Part shown: in pieces, positions 1-7,020 of the stretch
Layout: the number at the start of each line of letters is the position of its first letter
How positions within the stretch are numbered: position 1 is the first letter of the stretch
NCBI GenBank assembly: GCA_009923345.1
Contig: RFTR01000070.1
Location: 1 to 9,180, forward strand
Direction: 5' to 3'
Length of the DNA stretch: 9,180 bases
Source of the DNA: Betaproteobacteria bacterium
GTDB lineage: Bacteria > Pseudomonadota > Gammaproteobacteria > Burkholderiales > Burkholderiaceae_C
The notes under the pieces: model-generated
The model's input: only the letters and a program-made list of their open reading frames with translations
Database searches by the model: none
What the model was told of the DNA's origin: nothing
Made by a program: the position numbers and the translations under genes

Positions 1-201
1 TTCTTCGTGTAAAGAGCGCCCTTCAAATGTCAAAGTGCCCTGGGACGCCAACGAGCGCGAAATGGCTTTAAGCAAAGTGGACTTGCCTGCGCCGTTAGGA
101 CCCAACACAGCTACCAACTCGCCGGGCATGACGTTCAAGGTAATGTTCTCTAAGGCCATGGCCTTGCCGTAAGCGGCGCTGAGGTTTTGGATATCAAGCA
201 T
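1..201 (-). CDS. livF: Branched-chain-type ABC transporter ATPase LivF, N-terminal part (cut by window edge)
   Basis: This is the first 67 codons of an ABC ATPase, read on the minus strand from an ATG at 201; the rest lies beyond position 1. The protein begins MLDIQNLSAAYGKAMALENI and carries a Walker A motif, GPNGAGKST, at residues 34-42. The 'LDIQNLSAAYG' opening is typical of LivF, the second ATPase of HAAT transporters, which pairs with LivG on the cytoplasmic face of LivH/LivM to power uptake. The ATG lies inside the end of livG (ATGCTTGA, 8-nt overlap), and a GGAG about 10 nt upstream is a usable ribosome site, so translation is probably coupled to livG. It is the last visible gene of the operon. 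Identification as LivF rather than another ABC ATPase rests on its start, its place after livG and the known gene order of the family. Confidence 0.9.
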   Translation of the reverse strand, partial: MLDIQNLSAAYGKAMALENITLNVMPGELVAVLGPNGAGKSTLLKAISRSLASQGTLTFEGRSLHEE

Positions 202-943
202 GTTGGGTCAGCTCCAGCGGGTTCTGCCGGCCGATATAAGCCTCGATCACACGTTGGTTGTTGACGATATCGGCGGGCACGCCCTCAGCGATCACTTCGC
301 CAAAATCAATCGCCACCACACGAGAGACCAATTGCATGAACTCGCGCAGTTTGTGTTCAATCAACATGATGGTGAGTTTCTGCTCGCGGTGCAGTTTGCG
401 AATCAAATCTGATAGCGCTTCAATTTCTGAGGACCCCAAGCCCGCGAAAGGCTCGTCCAGCAAAAGCAACTCAGGGTCTGTGGCCAATGCGCGGGCGATC
501 TCAAGGCGACGCAAATCACCATAAGACAGAAGTTCTGAAGCCGTGTGCGCTTTGCCAGCCAAGCCCACTTGATCAAGCAAATGCATGGCGCGTGCACCGA
601 TATCGTCAGTTTTCACGCGGGGTCCGAGGCTGCCAACCAAGACGTTTTCTAGCACCGTCAACCCAACGAATGGCCGACACAACTGGAACGTGCGTGCAAC
701 GCCCAAGCCCACAATGTCGTTGGAGCGCATTTCGCGCAAAGACTTGCCGCGCAAGAGCACTTGCCCCTCATCAGCTGGAATGAAACCCGTAAGTAAGTTA
801 AACAATGTCGTCTTACCTGCGCCGTTAGGTCCCAAGATGCCGACAATCTCACCCTCTTGCACGGTGATGTTGATGTCCTTCAATACATGCAAGCCACCAA
901 AATGTTTGTCGAGGTGTTTGACCGCAAGTAGCGCGTCTGTCAT
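194..943 (-). CDS. livG: Branched-chain-type ABC transporter ATPase LivG
   Basis: A 249-residue ABC ATPase beginning MTDALLAVKHLDKHFGG. Visible motifs are Walker A GPNGAGKTT (38-46), Q-loop Q87 in ARTFQ, signature LSYGD with LRRLEIARAL (139-153), Walker B LLLLDEP (159-165) and the H-loop histidine H197. The ARTFQ stretch and the RRLEIARAL helix are typical of LivG, which partners LivF on the membrane permeases. I chose the ATG at 943 over in-frame starts further upstream because AGGAG (949-953) sits 5 nt before it, because it forms an ATGA overlap with the livM stop, and because the protein then has the family's usual length and start. Oddities: most LivG proteins I know read GQQRR after the signature and IEHD at the H-loop, whereas this one has GDLRR and IEHKLREF. 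The nucleotide-binding residues are intact, so it should be active. The 3' end overlaps livF by 8 nt. Confidence 0.95.
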   Translation of the reverse strand: MTDALLAVKHLDKHFGGLHVLKDINITVQEGEIVGILGPNGAGKTTLFNLLTGFIPADEGQVLLRGKSLREMRSNDIVGLGVARTFQLCRPFVGLTVLENVLVGSLGPRVKTDDIGARAMHLLDQVGLAGKAHTASELLSYGDLRRLEIARALATDPELLLLDEPFAGLGSSEIEALSDLIRKLHREQKLTIMLIEHKLREFMQLVSRVVAIDFGEVIAEGVPADIVNNQRVIEAYIGRQNPLELTQHA

Positions 944-1890
944 GGGCGCTCCTGTGAAAAAAGATTGCGTATCTTGTTCCATGTGGGTGCCACGATGCCA
1001 TTGGGCAAGAAGAACAAGATAAAGATGAGTAACAAGCTGTAGACCATCAGCCGCCACTCGCCAAAGTTACGCAAACCTTCGGTCATCAATGTCAGCAGCA
1101 AAGCGCCGCCAACGGGGCCAAATATCGTTCCCATGCCGCCTACATACACCATGGTGATGATGGTGATCGAGGTCACCACGGCAAACAGCTGGGGACTCAC
1201 TTGCAGCTGATAGTGCGCATACAGAGCACCACCTAAACCGGCAAATGCAGCACTGATGATGAGCGAAGCAATTTTGTACGTGGTGATGGGTAGTCCTGCC
1301 GCAAGACAAGTGGCTTCGTCACCACGGATCGCGCGCAATATCAGACCCCAGCGCGAGCGAGCCATCCACGCCAGAAACCAGGTGATGGCACCTAACAAAG
1401 CCAAAACAAACCAGTAGTAATGCAAAGGGTCTTTGATGAGCGGCGTGATGTCTTGTATGCCTTCTTCGCCGCCTGTGAACTCCCAAAAAATCAGCATCAA
1501 GCGTTGCATGATGACGGCAGCAGACAACATGGCCAGCGCAAAGTAAGGGCCGCGCAGACGCAAGGTTGGAAAGCCCAGAATCAATCCAAAAAAGGCCGCA
1601 ACCACCATCGACGCGGGCAAGCTCCACCAAGGCCCCCAGCCAAACTGCACATTCAAAAACCCAGCGGTGTAGGCGCCCACACCAATGAACAACGAATGCC
1701 CAAAGTTCTCGCGACCCGTCAGACCAGACATGAAGTCCCAACTCACCGACCAAATGCCGTAGATGGCGGCCACAGTGAGAACGCCAATCAAATACTTACC
1801 AGGAAACAGCGTGGGCAAAAAGCCCAAGAGGACCAGAGCTACCAAACCCCCAGTCACGCTGAAATTGTCTAAACCGCGAAATGCCTTCAT
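940..1890 (-). CDS. livM: Branched-chain-type ABC transporter permease LivM
   Basis: A 316-residue polytopic inner-membrane permease of the BPD_transp_2 family. By eye about eight hydrophobic segments can be seen, for example residues 12-29, 33-51, 92-108, 115-135, 158-176, 205-226, 236-262 and 281-299. Family features include SGLTGRENFGHSLFIGVGAY (55-74), the cytoplasmic coupling region LRAIRGDEATCLAAGLP (185-201), which contacts the ATPases, and the glycine-rich stretch VGGMGTIFGPVGGA (250-263). It forms the translocation pore with LivH. It starts 15 nt after livH; the ribosome site is weak (AGAGG roughly 12 nt upstream, in the end of livH), so coupling to livH translation is likely. The stop overlaps the livG start as ATGA. 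Length and motifs are normal for LivM; the assignment is firm, the transported substrate is not. Confidence 0.95.
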   Translation of the reverse strand: MKAFRGLDNFSVTGGLVALVLLGFLPTLFPGKYLIGVLTVAAIYGIWSVSWDFMSGLTGRENFGHSLFIGVGAYTAGFLNVQFGWGPWWSLPASMVVAAFFGLILGFPTLRLRGPYFALAMLSAAVIMQRLMLIFWEFTGGEEGIQDITPLIKDPLHYYWFVLALLGAITWFLAWMARSRWGLILRAIRGDEATCLAAGLPITTYKIASLIISAAFAGLGGALYAHYQLQVSPQLFAVVTSITIITMVYVGGMGTIFGPVGGALLLTLMTEGLRNFGEWRLMVYSLLLIFILFFLPNGIVAPTWNKIRNLFSQERP

Positions 1891-1905
1891 GGAATCAACG
1901 GCCTC

Positions 1906-2757
1906 TTAAAACGCAGCACGCTTGCCAAAAATGCCGGCAGGTCTAAACACCAACATCAGCAAAGTGGCTAACACCGACACGATCTCGGTCCAGCTGCTTG
2001 AAATCAAATACGCCACACAAGTTTCTGCGTAGCCCAATAAAAATGCCGCAGCAATACTGCCGGGGATCGAGCCCAAGCCACCGACCACCACAATCGCAAA
2101 CGCTTTGACGATCGGCAACAAATGCATGGACGGCTGCACAGATAAGAAGGGCCCCGCCATCACGCCAGCCAATGCAGCAAGCGCCGCTGAGATAGCCATT
2201 ACTACCGAAAAAATCTTGTCGCTGGGGATGCCCATGTATTTGGCTGCTTCAGGATCTTGCGAGATCGCCAAGATGGCACTGCCCAAACGGGTGAACTGGA
2301 TAAACAAATACAGCGCGCCAATGGCCACTGCGGCAACAGCCAAGGTAAGCAAGCGTTGACCAGCCACGTCCACGCCACCAAAGTTGATTTTGGAGTCGAC
2401 AAACGACGGAACGTTGCGGTACTCGGAACCAAACACCAAGAAAAGAGCTTGTTCAACGATCAAGGCAACAGCGAGCGAGATCATCAACACGCCTAACTGC
2501 GAGTGGCGCAGAGGGCGAATCAACACCTTCTCGACCACCACACCAAACAGGGCTACAAAAGCAATGGCAATCAACGCGGCACTCCACAATGGAAGGCCCG
2601 CTATTGAAGTCAACACATAGGTGCCATAAGCACCGAGCGCGTAAAACGAACCATGGGCTAGATTCAGTATGCGGGCCACCCCAAATATCAGGGTGAAGCC
2701 AACTGCCAATAAGGCATAGATGGCGCTGGTGACGGCGCCATAAATCAGTATCTCCAA
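1906..2757 (-). CDS. livH: Branched-chain-type ABC transporter permease LivH (TTG start)
   Basis: A 283-residue polytopic permease of the BPD_transp_2 family with about eight hydrophobic segments. The opening MEILIYGAVTSAIYALLAVG and the following FTLIFGVARILNLAHGSFYALGAY are the usual LivH start. The coupling region AISQDPEAAKYMGIP (164-178) and the motif VVVGGLGSIPGSIAAAFLLG (223-242) are also typical. It pairs with LivM to form the membrane channel. The start codon appears to be TTG at 2757: an in-frame TGA lies four codons upstream, no ATG or GTG lies between, and starting later would delete the conserved first segment. Only one base separates it from the livK stop, and the only Shine-Dalgarno-like sequence is a weak GAAGAAG within the livK end, so reinitiation after livK is the likely way it is translated. 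Confidence 0.94.
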   Translation of the reverse strand: MEILIYGAVTSAIYALLAVGFTLIFGVARILNLAHGSFYALGAYGTYVLTSIAGLPLWSAALIAIAFVALFGVVVEKVLIRPLRHSQLGVLMISLAVALIVEQALFLVFGSEYRNVPSFVDSKINFGGVDVAGQRLLTLAVAAVAIGALYLFIQFTRLGSAILAISQDPEAAKYMGIPSDKIFSVVMAISAALAALAGVMAGPFLSVQPSMHLLPIVKAFAIVVVGGLGSIPGSIAAAFLLGYAETCVAYLISSSWTEIVSVLATLLMLVFRPAGIFGKRAAF

Positions 2758-2758
2758 T

Positions 2759-4012
2759 TTACTTCTTCATCCAAGGAGGCAAGATGAAGTTACCAGTACG
2801 AAGCTCTTTTGGATAGATCACAACACGCTCACCCTTGTCTTGCCACTGGGCAAAAATCAAGCTTAACTTTCCTTTGCCAACTTGCACGTCGTGCATTTCG
2901 TCAAAAGTAATCTCGCCAGCAACGCCTTCGTGCTTGGTTTTCTCCAACTCTTTGATGACTTTGTCGGTATCAAAACTTCCTGCTCGTTTGACAGCATCTG
3001 CATAAATGTAGACAGAGTCATAGGCAAAGAAGGCGGTGTAGACAGGTGAGTTGGCAGAGTTCTTTTTAAATTCGTCAAAGAATGGCACGGTCTTCTTGGT
3101 CAAAGGCGCGCGCACGGCAAAGTTGGCTGCCACTTCAGAAATAGACTTGCCGCCAATACGACTGTAGAAGTCGCCGTCCATGCTCTTGACGTCAATGCCG
3201 CCATAGGGAACAGGCACTTGTGCGTCATGCCATTGTTTAGCAAACACGTCGCTAGAGGCGTGCGACAGTACCACGATCATGTATTGCGCGCCGCTGGACT
3301 TGACCTTGGCAAGCAAGGGAGAGAAGTCAGAGGTTTGCGTGTCAAACAATTCTGTGAGTTTTACGTCAGCGCCCACGTCCTTGGCGCCTTTGGCCAAAAC
3401 GGGAACTAAGTCTTGCACCCACTTGGCGTTCTCACCAACGATGGCGATGTTTTTGTAGCCGAGTTCACCTATGACGAAGTTGGAGATGTAGTCGACCAAA
3501 TTGCGCGCTTGGTGTGCTGCATTGATCGGTCCAACGCGGAAGATGTATTTGTAGTTGTCGTAGTCTTGTTTAACTTTGGCCGTGATGGACGGTGACGCGG
3601 CACCCACACCCAAATAAATCGTTTTGGCCGCAGAGATGTGCGGTAATTGCGCCAAGGTCACGCCACTGGTGTAGCCACCGATCAGCAAATCTACTTTTTC
3701 GTCAGCAGTGAGTTTTTTGATCGCGCTGATGCCAGTCTCTGGGTTTTCCGTCTCATCTGCGGCAACAAATTCAAATTTGCGTCCGAGCACACCGCCTTTT
3801 TTGTTGATGTCATCTACCGCCATCTTGACCGCGGTGAGGGTGTCACGTCCGACTTGTAATTGCACTGAGGTTGGCACGCCAATGCGAATCGGTTTGGTAT
3901 TGGCGGATTGTGCCAAAGCTTGTGGGCTTGCAAGTACGCCCAACAGCGCGCCAAGCAATGCGCTGGCCGTGGCTAGGCGGCGCAAGGAACGAAAGTTTGT
4001 GGAATACGACAT
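2759..4012 (-). CDS. Periplasmic substrate-binding protein of a Liv-type ABC transporter (LivK-like)
   Basis: A 417-residue type I periplasmic binding protein (Peripla_BP_6 class). Residues 1-34 form a Sec signal peptide: basic RSLRR (8-12), a hydrophobic core (13-28) and a likely cleavage after ALA at 34. The mature part starts with TKPIRIGVPTSVQLQVGRDT and VDDINKKGGVLGRKFEFVAADE, the usual first lobe of this family; the protein ends ILPPWMKK. It should capture the ligand in the periplasm and hand it to LivHM. I chose the ATG at 4012 because AGGAG (4021-4025) lies 8 nt upstream and because it gives a clean signal peptide; an earlier in-frame ATG at 4051 lacks both. It is the first gene of the transporter operon, downstream of a TctE-type kinase gene. 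The ligand is unknown: binding proteins of this family also serve amides, urea, aromatics and other organic acids, so no gene symbol is given. Confidence 0.92.
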   Translation of the reverse strand: MSYSTNFRSLRRLATASALLGALLGVLASPQALAQSANTKPIRIGVPTSVQLQVGRDTLTAVKMAVDDINKKGGVLGRKFEFVAADETENPETGISAIKKLTADEKVDLLIGGYTSGVTLAQLPHISAAKTIYLGVGAASPSITAKVKQDYDNYKYIFRVGPINAAHQARNLVDYISNFVIGELGYKNIAIVGENAKWVQDLVPVLAKGAKDVGADVKLTELFDTQTSDFSPLLAKVKSSGAQYMIVVLSHASSDVFAKQWHDAQVPVPYGGIDVKSMDGDFYSRIGGKSISEVAANFAVRAPLTKKTVPFFDEFKKNSANSPVYTAFFAYDSVYIYADAVKRAGSFDTDKVIKELEKTKHEGVAGEITFDEMHDVQVGKGKLSLIFAQWQDKGERVVIYPKELRTGNFILPPWMKK

Positions 4013-4204
4013 CGAGAAAGCTCCTAAAAACACGACATGTGAAATGCACACGCACCAATGAGACTAACTAGTGGGAGATACCGCATGTAGACATAGCCAC
4101 ATGAGACAGCGCCATTTTTAGGACAAATGCATAAGCCAGTAAGGGGGCATTACCCTAATGCTTGGTAGTAGCACCAACCCTTTGTTGTCGTGTGTGTGAC
4201 TGGT
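4013..4204 (-). promoter_or_regulatory. Intergenic region upstream of the livK-like gene, presumed promoter region
   Basis: This 192-nt gap between the sensor-kinase stop and the livK-like start contains no gene. It holds the ribosome site AGGAG (minus strand, 4021-4025) and a perfect 15-nt palindrome at 4147-4161. I could not find a convincing -35/-10 pair: TTGTCC and TAAAAA on the minus strand around 4115-4126 are only weak candidates and are not properly spaced as a pair. No hairpin followed by a T-run is visible, so there is no clear terminator after the kinase gene and readthrough into the transporter operon is possible. Confidence 0.5.
4147..4161. promoter_or_regulatory. Perfect palindrome, candidate operator for the transporter operon
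   Basis: The sequence GCATTA-CCC-TAATGC has two perfect 6-nt arms around a 3-nt centre. It lies 135 nt upstream of the livK-like ATG and 44 nt downstream of the kinase stop. Such a site in front of a transporter gene, next to genes for a response regulator and a MarR protein, could be a binding site for one of them. A factor cannot be named from the sequence. OmpR-type regulators usually bind direct repeats, which argues mildly against the neighbouring response regulator. Confidence 0.4.
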
Positions 4205-5647
4205 TTATGTCAAAGTATTTTGAAAAAGCACTGTGAAACTCGCACCAGGGTTGGGTTTGCCTGGCGAGGCATCTTGCACATTAACGGTTGCGCCGTGAAG
4301 TTGCGCAACTTCCATCACGATGGCCAAACCAAGGCCAGAGCCATCGACCTCGGTACCCAATACGCGGTAAAAAGGTTGAAATATTTGTTCGCGCTCAGTG
4401 GCGGGAATGCCTGGCCCCGAATCTTCGACTTGCAAAGCCACCACCTTAGCAGCGGTATCGCTGAGTACGCGAACGGTAATGACCCCTGGGGTTTGTGCGT
4501 TCGACGGGGTGTAGCTCATCGCGTTATCGACTAAGTTGCGTACCAATTCTTTGAGCAAAGTAGCGTTGCCTAAAATTCGAACGCCGCGGCTATCTGCGCC
4601 AACGCCCTCATAGCCTAAGTCGATATGTCTTTCCAAGGCATGGGGCAGAGAGTCTTGTATGACGGACTGCGCTATTTCCACTATATTGCATGGCGAGTGC
4701 GCAATCGATGCATTGCCGCTTTCAGCGCGCGCCAATGACAACAATTGGTTGACGGTGTGGGTAGCGCGGATGCTGGCGCGCCCAATCAATTGCAAGGATT
4801 TTTTTAATTCTTGTGTGTTTGAACCTTCGCGTTGTGCCAAGTCAGCTTGCATACGCAATCCCGCGAGCGGTGTTTTGAGTTGGTGCGCCGCGTCTGCCAA
4901 GAAACGTTTTTGGGTAGCGATCGAATCTTTGAGGCGGGTGAGCAAATCATTAAACGAAGCCACCAAGGGCGCAATCTCTTTGGGCACGTAATGGCCTTCC
5001 AAGGGGCTCATGTCATCGGGCTTGCGTTGACGAATCCGCTCGCCCAGAGCGTTTAGCGGCTCTATGCCGTGGCCCAAGGCCAGCCATACCAACAGCACGA
5101 CCAAGGGCAAGACCACTAGCTGCGGCAACAAGACGCCCTTGATAATTTCGGTCGCCAAGACGGATCGCTTTTCAAGTGTTTCTCCTACCTGCACAAGTAC
5201 AGGTTTGGCGTTTGGCAGGTCGACCTTCACCCATTCATACGCTACGCGAATATTGACGCCATGCATTTTGTCGTCACGTAAATGCATTTCACCCAAGGAT
5301 GACTTGTCATCCTCAGGTGGCATCGGGAAGTCACCATCTCCACTGACCAACTCTCCATGCGCCCCAATGACTTGGTAATAAATGATGTCGGTGTCGTCGG
5401 CGCGCAAAATTTCACGCGCTGGCGAAGGCAGATTGAACAACAGATGTTGCCGATCGGTTTTGATCAACTGCACCAAGGCTTTGACGTTATGTTCTAAGCC
5501 GCGGTCAAAAGGTCGACCTGCAATACTTTCTGCAACCACCCAAGACAGCATTACGCTCAATGGCAATAGCAAAAGAAGCGGGGTGAGCATCCAATCCAAA
5601 ATTTGCCCAAACAGCGATTTGCGCCGTAGCTGAAAGAGCTTCACCAT
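4205..5647 (-). CDS. TctE-type sensor histidine kinase
   Basis: A 480-residue membrane sensor kinase. Residues 1-18 are cytoplasmic and basic; transmembrane segments lie at about 19-39 and 172-192. The roughly 130 residues between them form a periplasmic sensor domain like the 2CSK_N domain of TctE. A linker region follows (about 193-242), then the phosphoacceptor helix FLADAAHQLKTPLAGLRMQA (249-268) with H255, and the ATPase domain with N-box ELVRNLVDNAMSYTP (367-381), G1 box VEDSGPGIP (407-415), F-box IFQPFYRV and G2 box GSGLGLAIV (436-444). All catalytic motifs are intact. The 'ADAAHQLKTPLAGLR' H-box is characteristic of TctE relatives, which sense carboxylic acids and activate their uptake genes. 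It starts 15 nt after the response-regulator gene, its likely partner, with only a weak ribosome site. The gene downstream is a Liv-type binding protein, so it may sense that transporter's substrate. The ligand is unknown. Confidence 0.93.
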   Translation of the reverse strand: MVKLFQLRRKSLFGQILDWMLTPLLLLLPLSVMLSWVVAESIAGRPFDRGLEHNVKALVQLIKTDRQHLLFNLPSPAREILRADDTDIIYYQVIGAHGELVSGDGDFPMPPEDDKSSLGEMHLRDDKMHGVNIRVAYEWVKVDLPNAKPVLVQVGETLEKRSVLATEIIKGVLLPQLVVLPLVVLLVWLALGHGIEPLNALGERIRQRKPDDMSPLEGHYVPKEIAPLVASFNDLLTRLKDSIATQKRFLADAAHQLKTPLAGLRMQADLAQREGSNTQELKKSLQLIGRASIRATHTVNQLLSLARAESGNASIAHSPCNIVEIAQSVIQDSLPHALERHIDLGYEGVGADSRGVRILGNATLLKELVRNLVDNAMSYTPSNAQTPGVITVRVLSDTAAKVVALQVEDSGPGIPATEREQIFQPFYRVLGTEVDGSGLGLAIVMEVAQLHGATVNVQDASPGKPNPGASFTVLFQNTLT

Positions 5648-5662
5648 GCGACAGTGCGTTGC

Positions 5663-6337
5663 TTAGTTGGGGATTTTTTCAAGGCAATAACCCAAGCCGC
5701 GCACGGTTGCAATGCGGATCGGGTCACGCTCAATTTTTTTACGCAAACGGTGGATGTACACCTCAATCGCGTTGTTGCTGACTTCTTCGCCCCACTCGCA
5801 CAGGCGCTCCACCAGCTGGTCTTTGCTGACCAAGCGACCAGCGCGTTGCAGTAACACTTCCAAAAGCCCGAGCTCGCGCGCAGAGAGCTCGATCATCTTG
5901 CCGTCGATGGTGGCGACGCGGCCTTGTTGGTCGTAAACCAAGGGGCCGTGTTTGATGAGGGAGGTCGCGCCGCCCATACCGCGCCGTGTCAAGGCACGCA
6001 CACGTGCTTCAAGCTCTTGTAAAGAAAACGGCTTGGCCATGTAGTCGTCGGCGCCGTAATCCAAGCCTTTGACGCGCTCTTCGACGCTGTCCGCAGCGGT
6101 CAATATCAATACGGGGATGGAGGAGCCGCGTGCGCGCAAACGTTTGAGAACTTCGAGGCCGTGCATTTGCGGCAGACCTAAGTCGAGTATCAGGAGGTCA
6201 AACTGGTCGCTGGTCATCAGCGCCGCTTCTGCTTCGGTGCCGCTCGCCACGTGGTCGGCAGCTGAGCCTGATGCACGCAAGGTGCGCAGCAAACCGTCCG
6301 CGAGGACCAAGTCATCTTCTGCAATCAGTATGCGCAT
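5663..6337 (-). CDS. OmpR-family (TctD-like) response regulator
   Basis: A 224-residue two-domain response regulator. The receiver domain (about 1-115) has the acidic pair D8-D9, phosphoacceptor D52 in LILDLGLP, T80 and K102 in MAKPFS, all in place for phosphotransfer. The C-terminal winged helix (about 125-222) includes LSARELGLLEVLLQRAGRLVS, the recognition helix in NAIEVYIHRLRKKIE (188-202) and the end TVRGLGYCLE usual for OmpR/QseB/TctD proteins. The ATG at 6337 is preceded by AGGAG at 6347-6351 with a 9-nt spacer. The partner kinase gene follows after 15 nt, and a MarR-family gene precedes it by 27 nt. The likely role is DNA binding after phosphorylation by the kinase, with the downstream transporter operon an inferred target. 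QseB-like proteins are nearly the same in architecture; the TctD label leans on the partner kinase. Confidence 0.95.
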   Translation of the reverse strand: MRILIAEDDLVLADGLLRTLRASGSAADHVASGTEAEAALMTSDQFDLLILDLGLPQMHGLEVLKRLRARGSSIPVLILTAADSVEERVKGLDYGADDYMAKPFSLQELEARVRALTRRGMGGATSLIKHGPLVYDQQGRVATIDGKMIELSARELGLLEVLLQRAGRLVSKDQLVERLCEWGEEVSNNAIEVYIHRLRKKIERDPIRIATVRGLGYCLEKIPN

Positions 6338-6364
6338 GGCCTTGTACTCCTGATATTGTGGTCT

Positions 6365-6868
6365 TTATGCCTGCGATTTTAGGCTTGCGTAATCGCCTGC
6401 ATAGGCCTCTAACCCTAAGCTGACCACGGTGGCAACGTCTGCACCAACTTCCTGTTTGAACTCGGCCTCGGTTTGCGCGACGGCTTGTTCAAAGGCTCTG
6501 AGCCACGCGAGGCCGATGGCGGTGAAAACTATGCGTCTTGCGCGGGCGTCTTGTGGGTCGGGGGTGCGTTCGACTAGGCCCCATGCCTCGCATTGGTTGA
6601 CGAGGTCACCCATGGCTTGTTTGGTCATGTTGGCGCTGGCTGCTAGGTCGTTCAAGCGTGAGCCTTCTAGGCTGAGGTGGCGGGTGATGTGGATGTGGGC
6701 GGCGCTTACCTGGGCTCGGGCGGCTAGGTTGGAGAGGGCTAGGGGGACGTCTACGTTGTGGGCCATGAGGTAGAGGACGCGGTCGTCGAATTTGCGCATG
6801 GCGGCGCCTAGGAGGCGACCTAAGTGGGATTGGCGCCAGTCTTGGTGTTGTGCTTGGTTTTTGGACAT
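6365..6868 (-). CDS. MarR-family transcriptional regulator
   Basis: A 167-residue protein with a MarR-type winged helix-turn-helix. Residues 56-80 form the first helices (HITRHLSLEGSRLNDLAASA), the recognition helix is about 81-97 (MTKQAMGDLVNQCEAWG), and the wing LVERTPDPQDARARRIVFT (98-116) carries the DPxDxRxR pattern typical of the family. Helices at both ends (about 12-50 and 118-160) would form the dimer. Such dimers usually repress genes and are released by small aromatic or other ligands; the ligand here is unknown. There is no good ribosome site before the ATG at 6868. The gene is divergent from recA and lies 27 nt upstream of the response-regulator gene, so it probably heads that operon. 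Its codon use is unlike its neighbours: by my count 7 of 19 leucines are CTA, 8 CTC, and none CTG, which suggests a different history. Confidence 0.9.
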   Translation of the reverse strand: MSKNQAQHQDWRQSHLGRLLGAAMRKFDDRVLYLMAHNVDVPLALSNLAARAQVSAAHIHITRHLSLEGSRLNDLAASANMTKQAMGDLVNQCEAWGLVERTPDPQDARARRIVFTAIGLAWLRAFEQAVAQTEAEFKQEVGADVATVVSLGLEAYAGDYASLKSQA

Positions 6869-6902
6869 GTGTTTGGTGCTTGGGCGGTCTTCATGTGGAC
6901 GC

Positions 6903-6977
6903 GGCGAGCAGCGGGTACTTGTTGCGGCTCCGCGCTTCGCGCTTTATGTCGCTCGCAACAAGCACCCGCTACTCGCC
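6903..6977. repeat. Long stem-loop repeat, copy 1 (REP/MITE-like)
   Basis: An imperfect palindrome whose arms 6903-6926 and 6954-6977 pair at 22 of 24 positions around a 27-nt loop. The loop and inner stem (core 6920-6960) differ from a second copy downstream of recX at only 5 of 41 positions. Between the copies two stem pairs change from T-A to C-G together (6916/6964 and 6922/6958 here), and an A-C mismatch at 6917/6963 is kept in both. It lies 34 nt upstream of the marR-type start. No coding potential or transposase is associated with it. It resembles repetitive extragenic palindromes; the number of copies elsewhere in the genome cannot be judged here. Confidence 0.85.
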
Positions 6978-7020
6978 TTTTGGGGTGACGCTTACGGCGG
7001 GCTTGAGTGCCGCTCACATA

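Noticed and set aside
585..1022. Plus-strand 145-codon reading frame opposite livG
   Set aside because: It is antisense to a firmly identified gene, is Ser/Pro/Arg-rich and shows no family motif.
944..1057. Upstream in-frame extension of LivG
   Set aside because: It would overlap livM heavily; the ATG at 943 has AGGAG and forms the usual ATGA junction.
4013..4051. Upstream in-frame extension of the binding protein
   Set aside because: The extra 13 residues have no ribosome site and spoil the signal peptide; the ATG at 4012 has AGGAG 8 nt upstream.
4084..4103. CATGT-N10-ACATG dyad upstream of the livK-like gene
   Set aside because: The 5-nt arms with a 10-nt gap are expected by chance in a region this size, and nothing else supports it.
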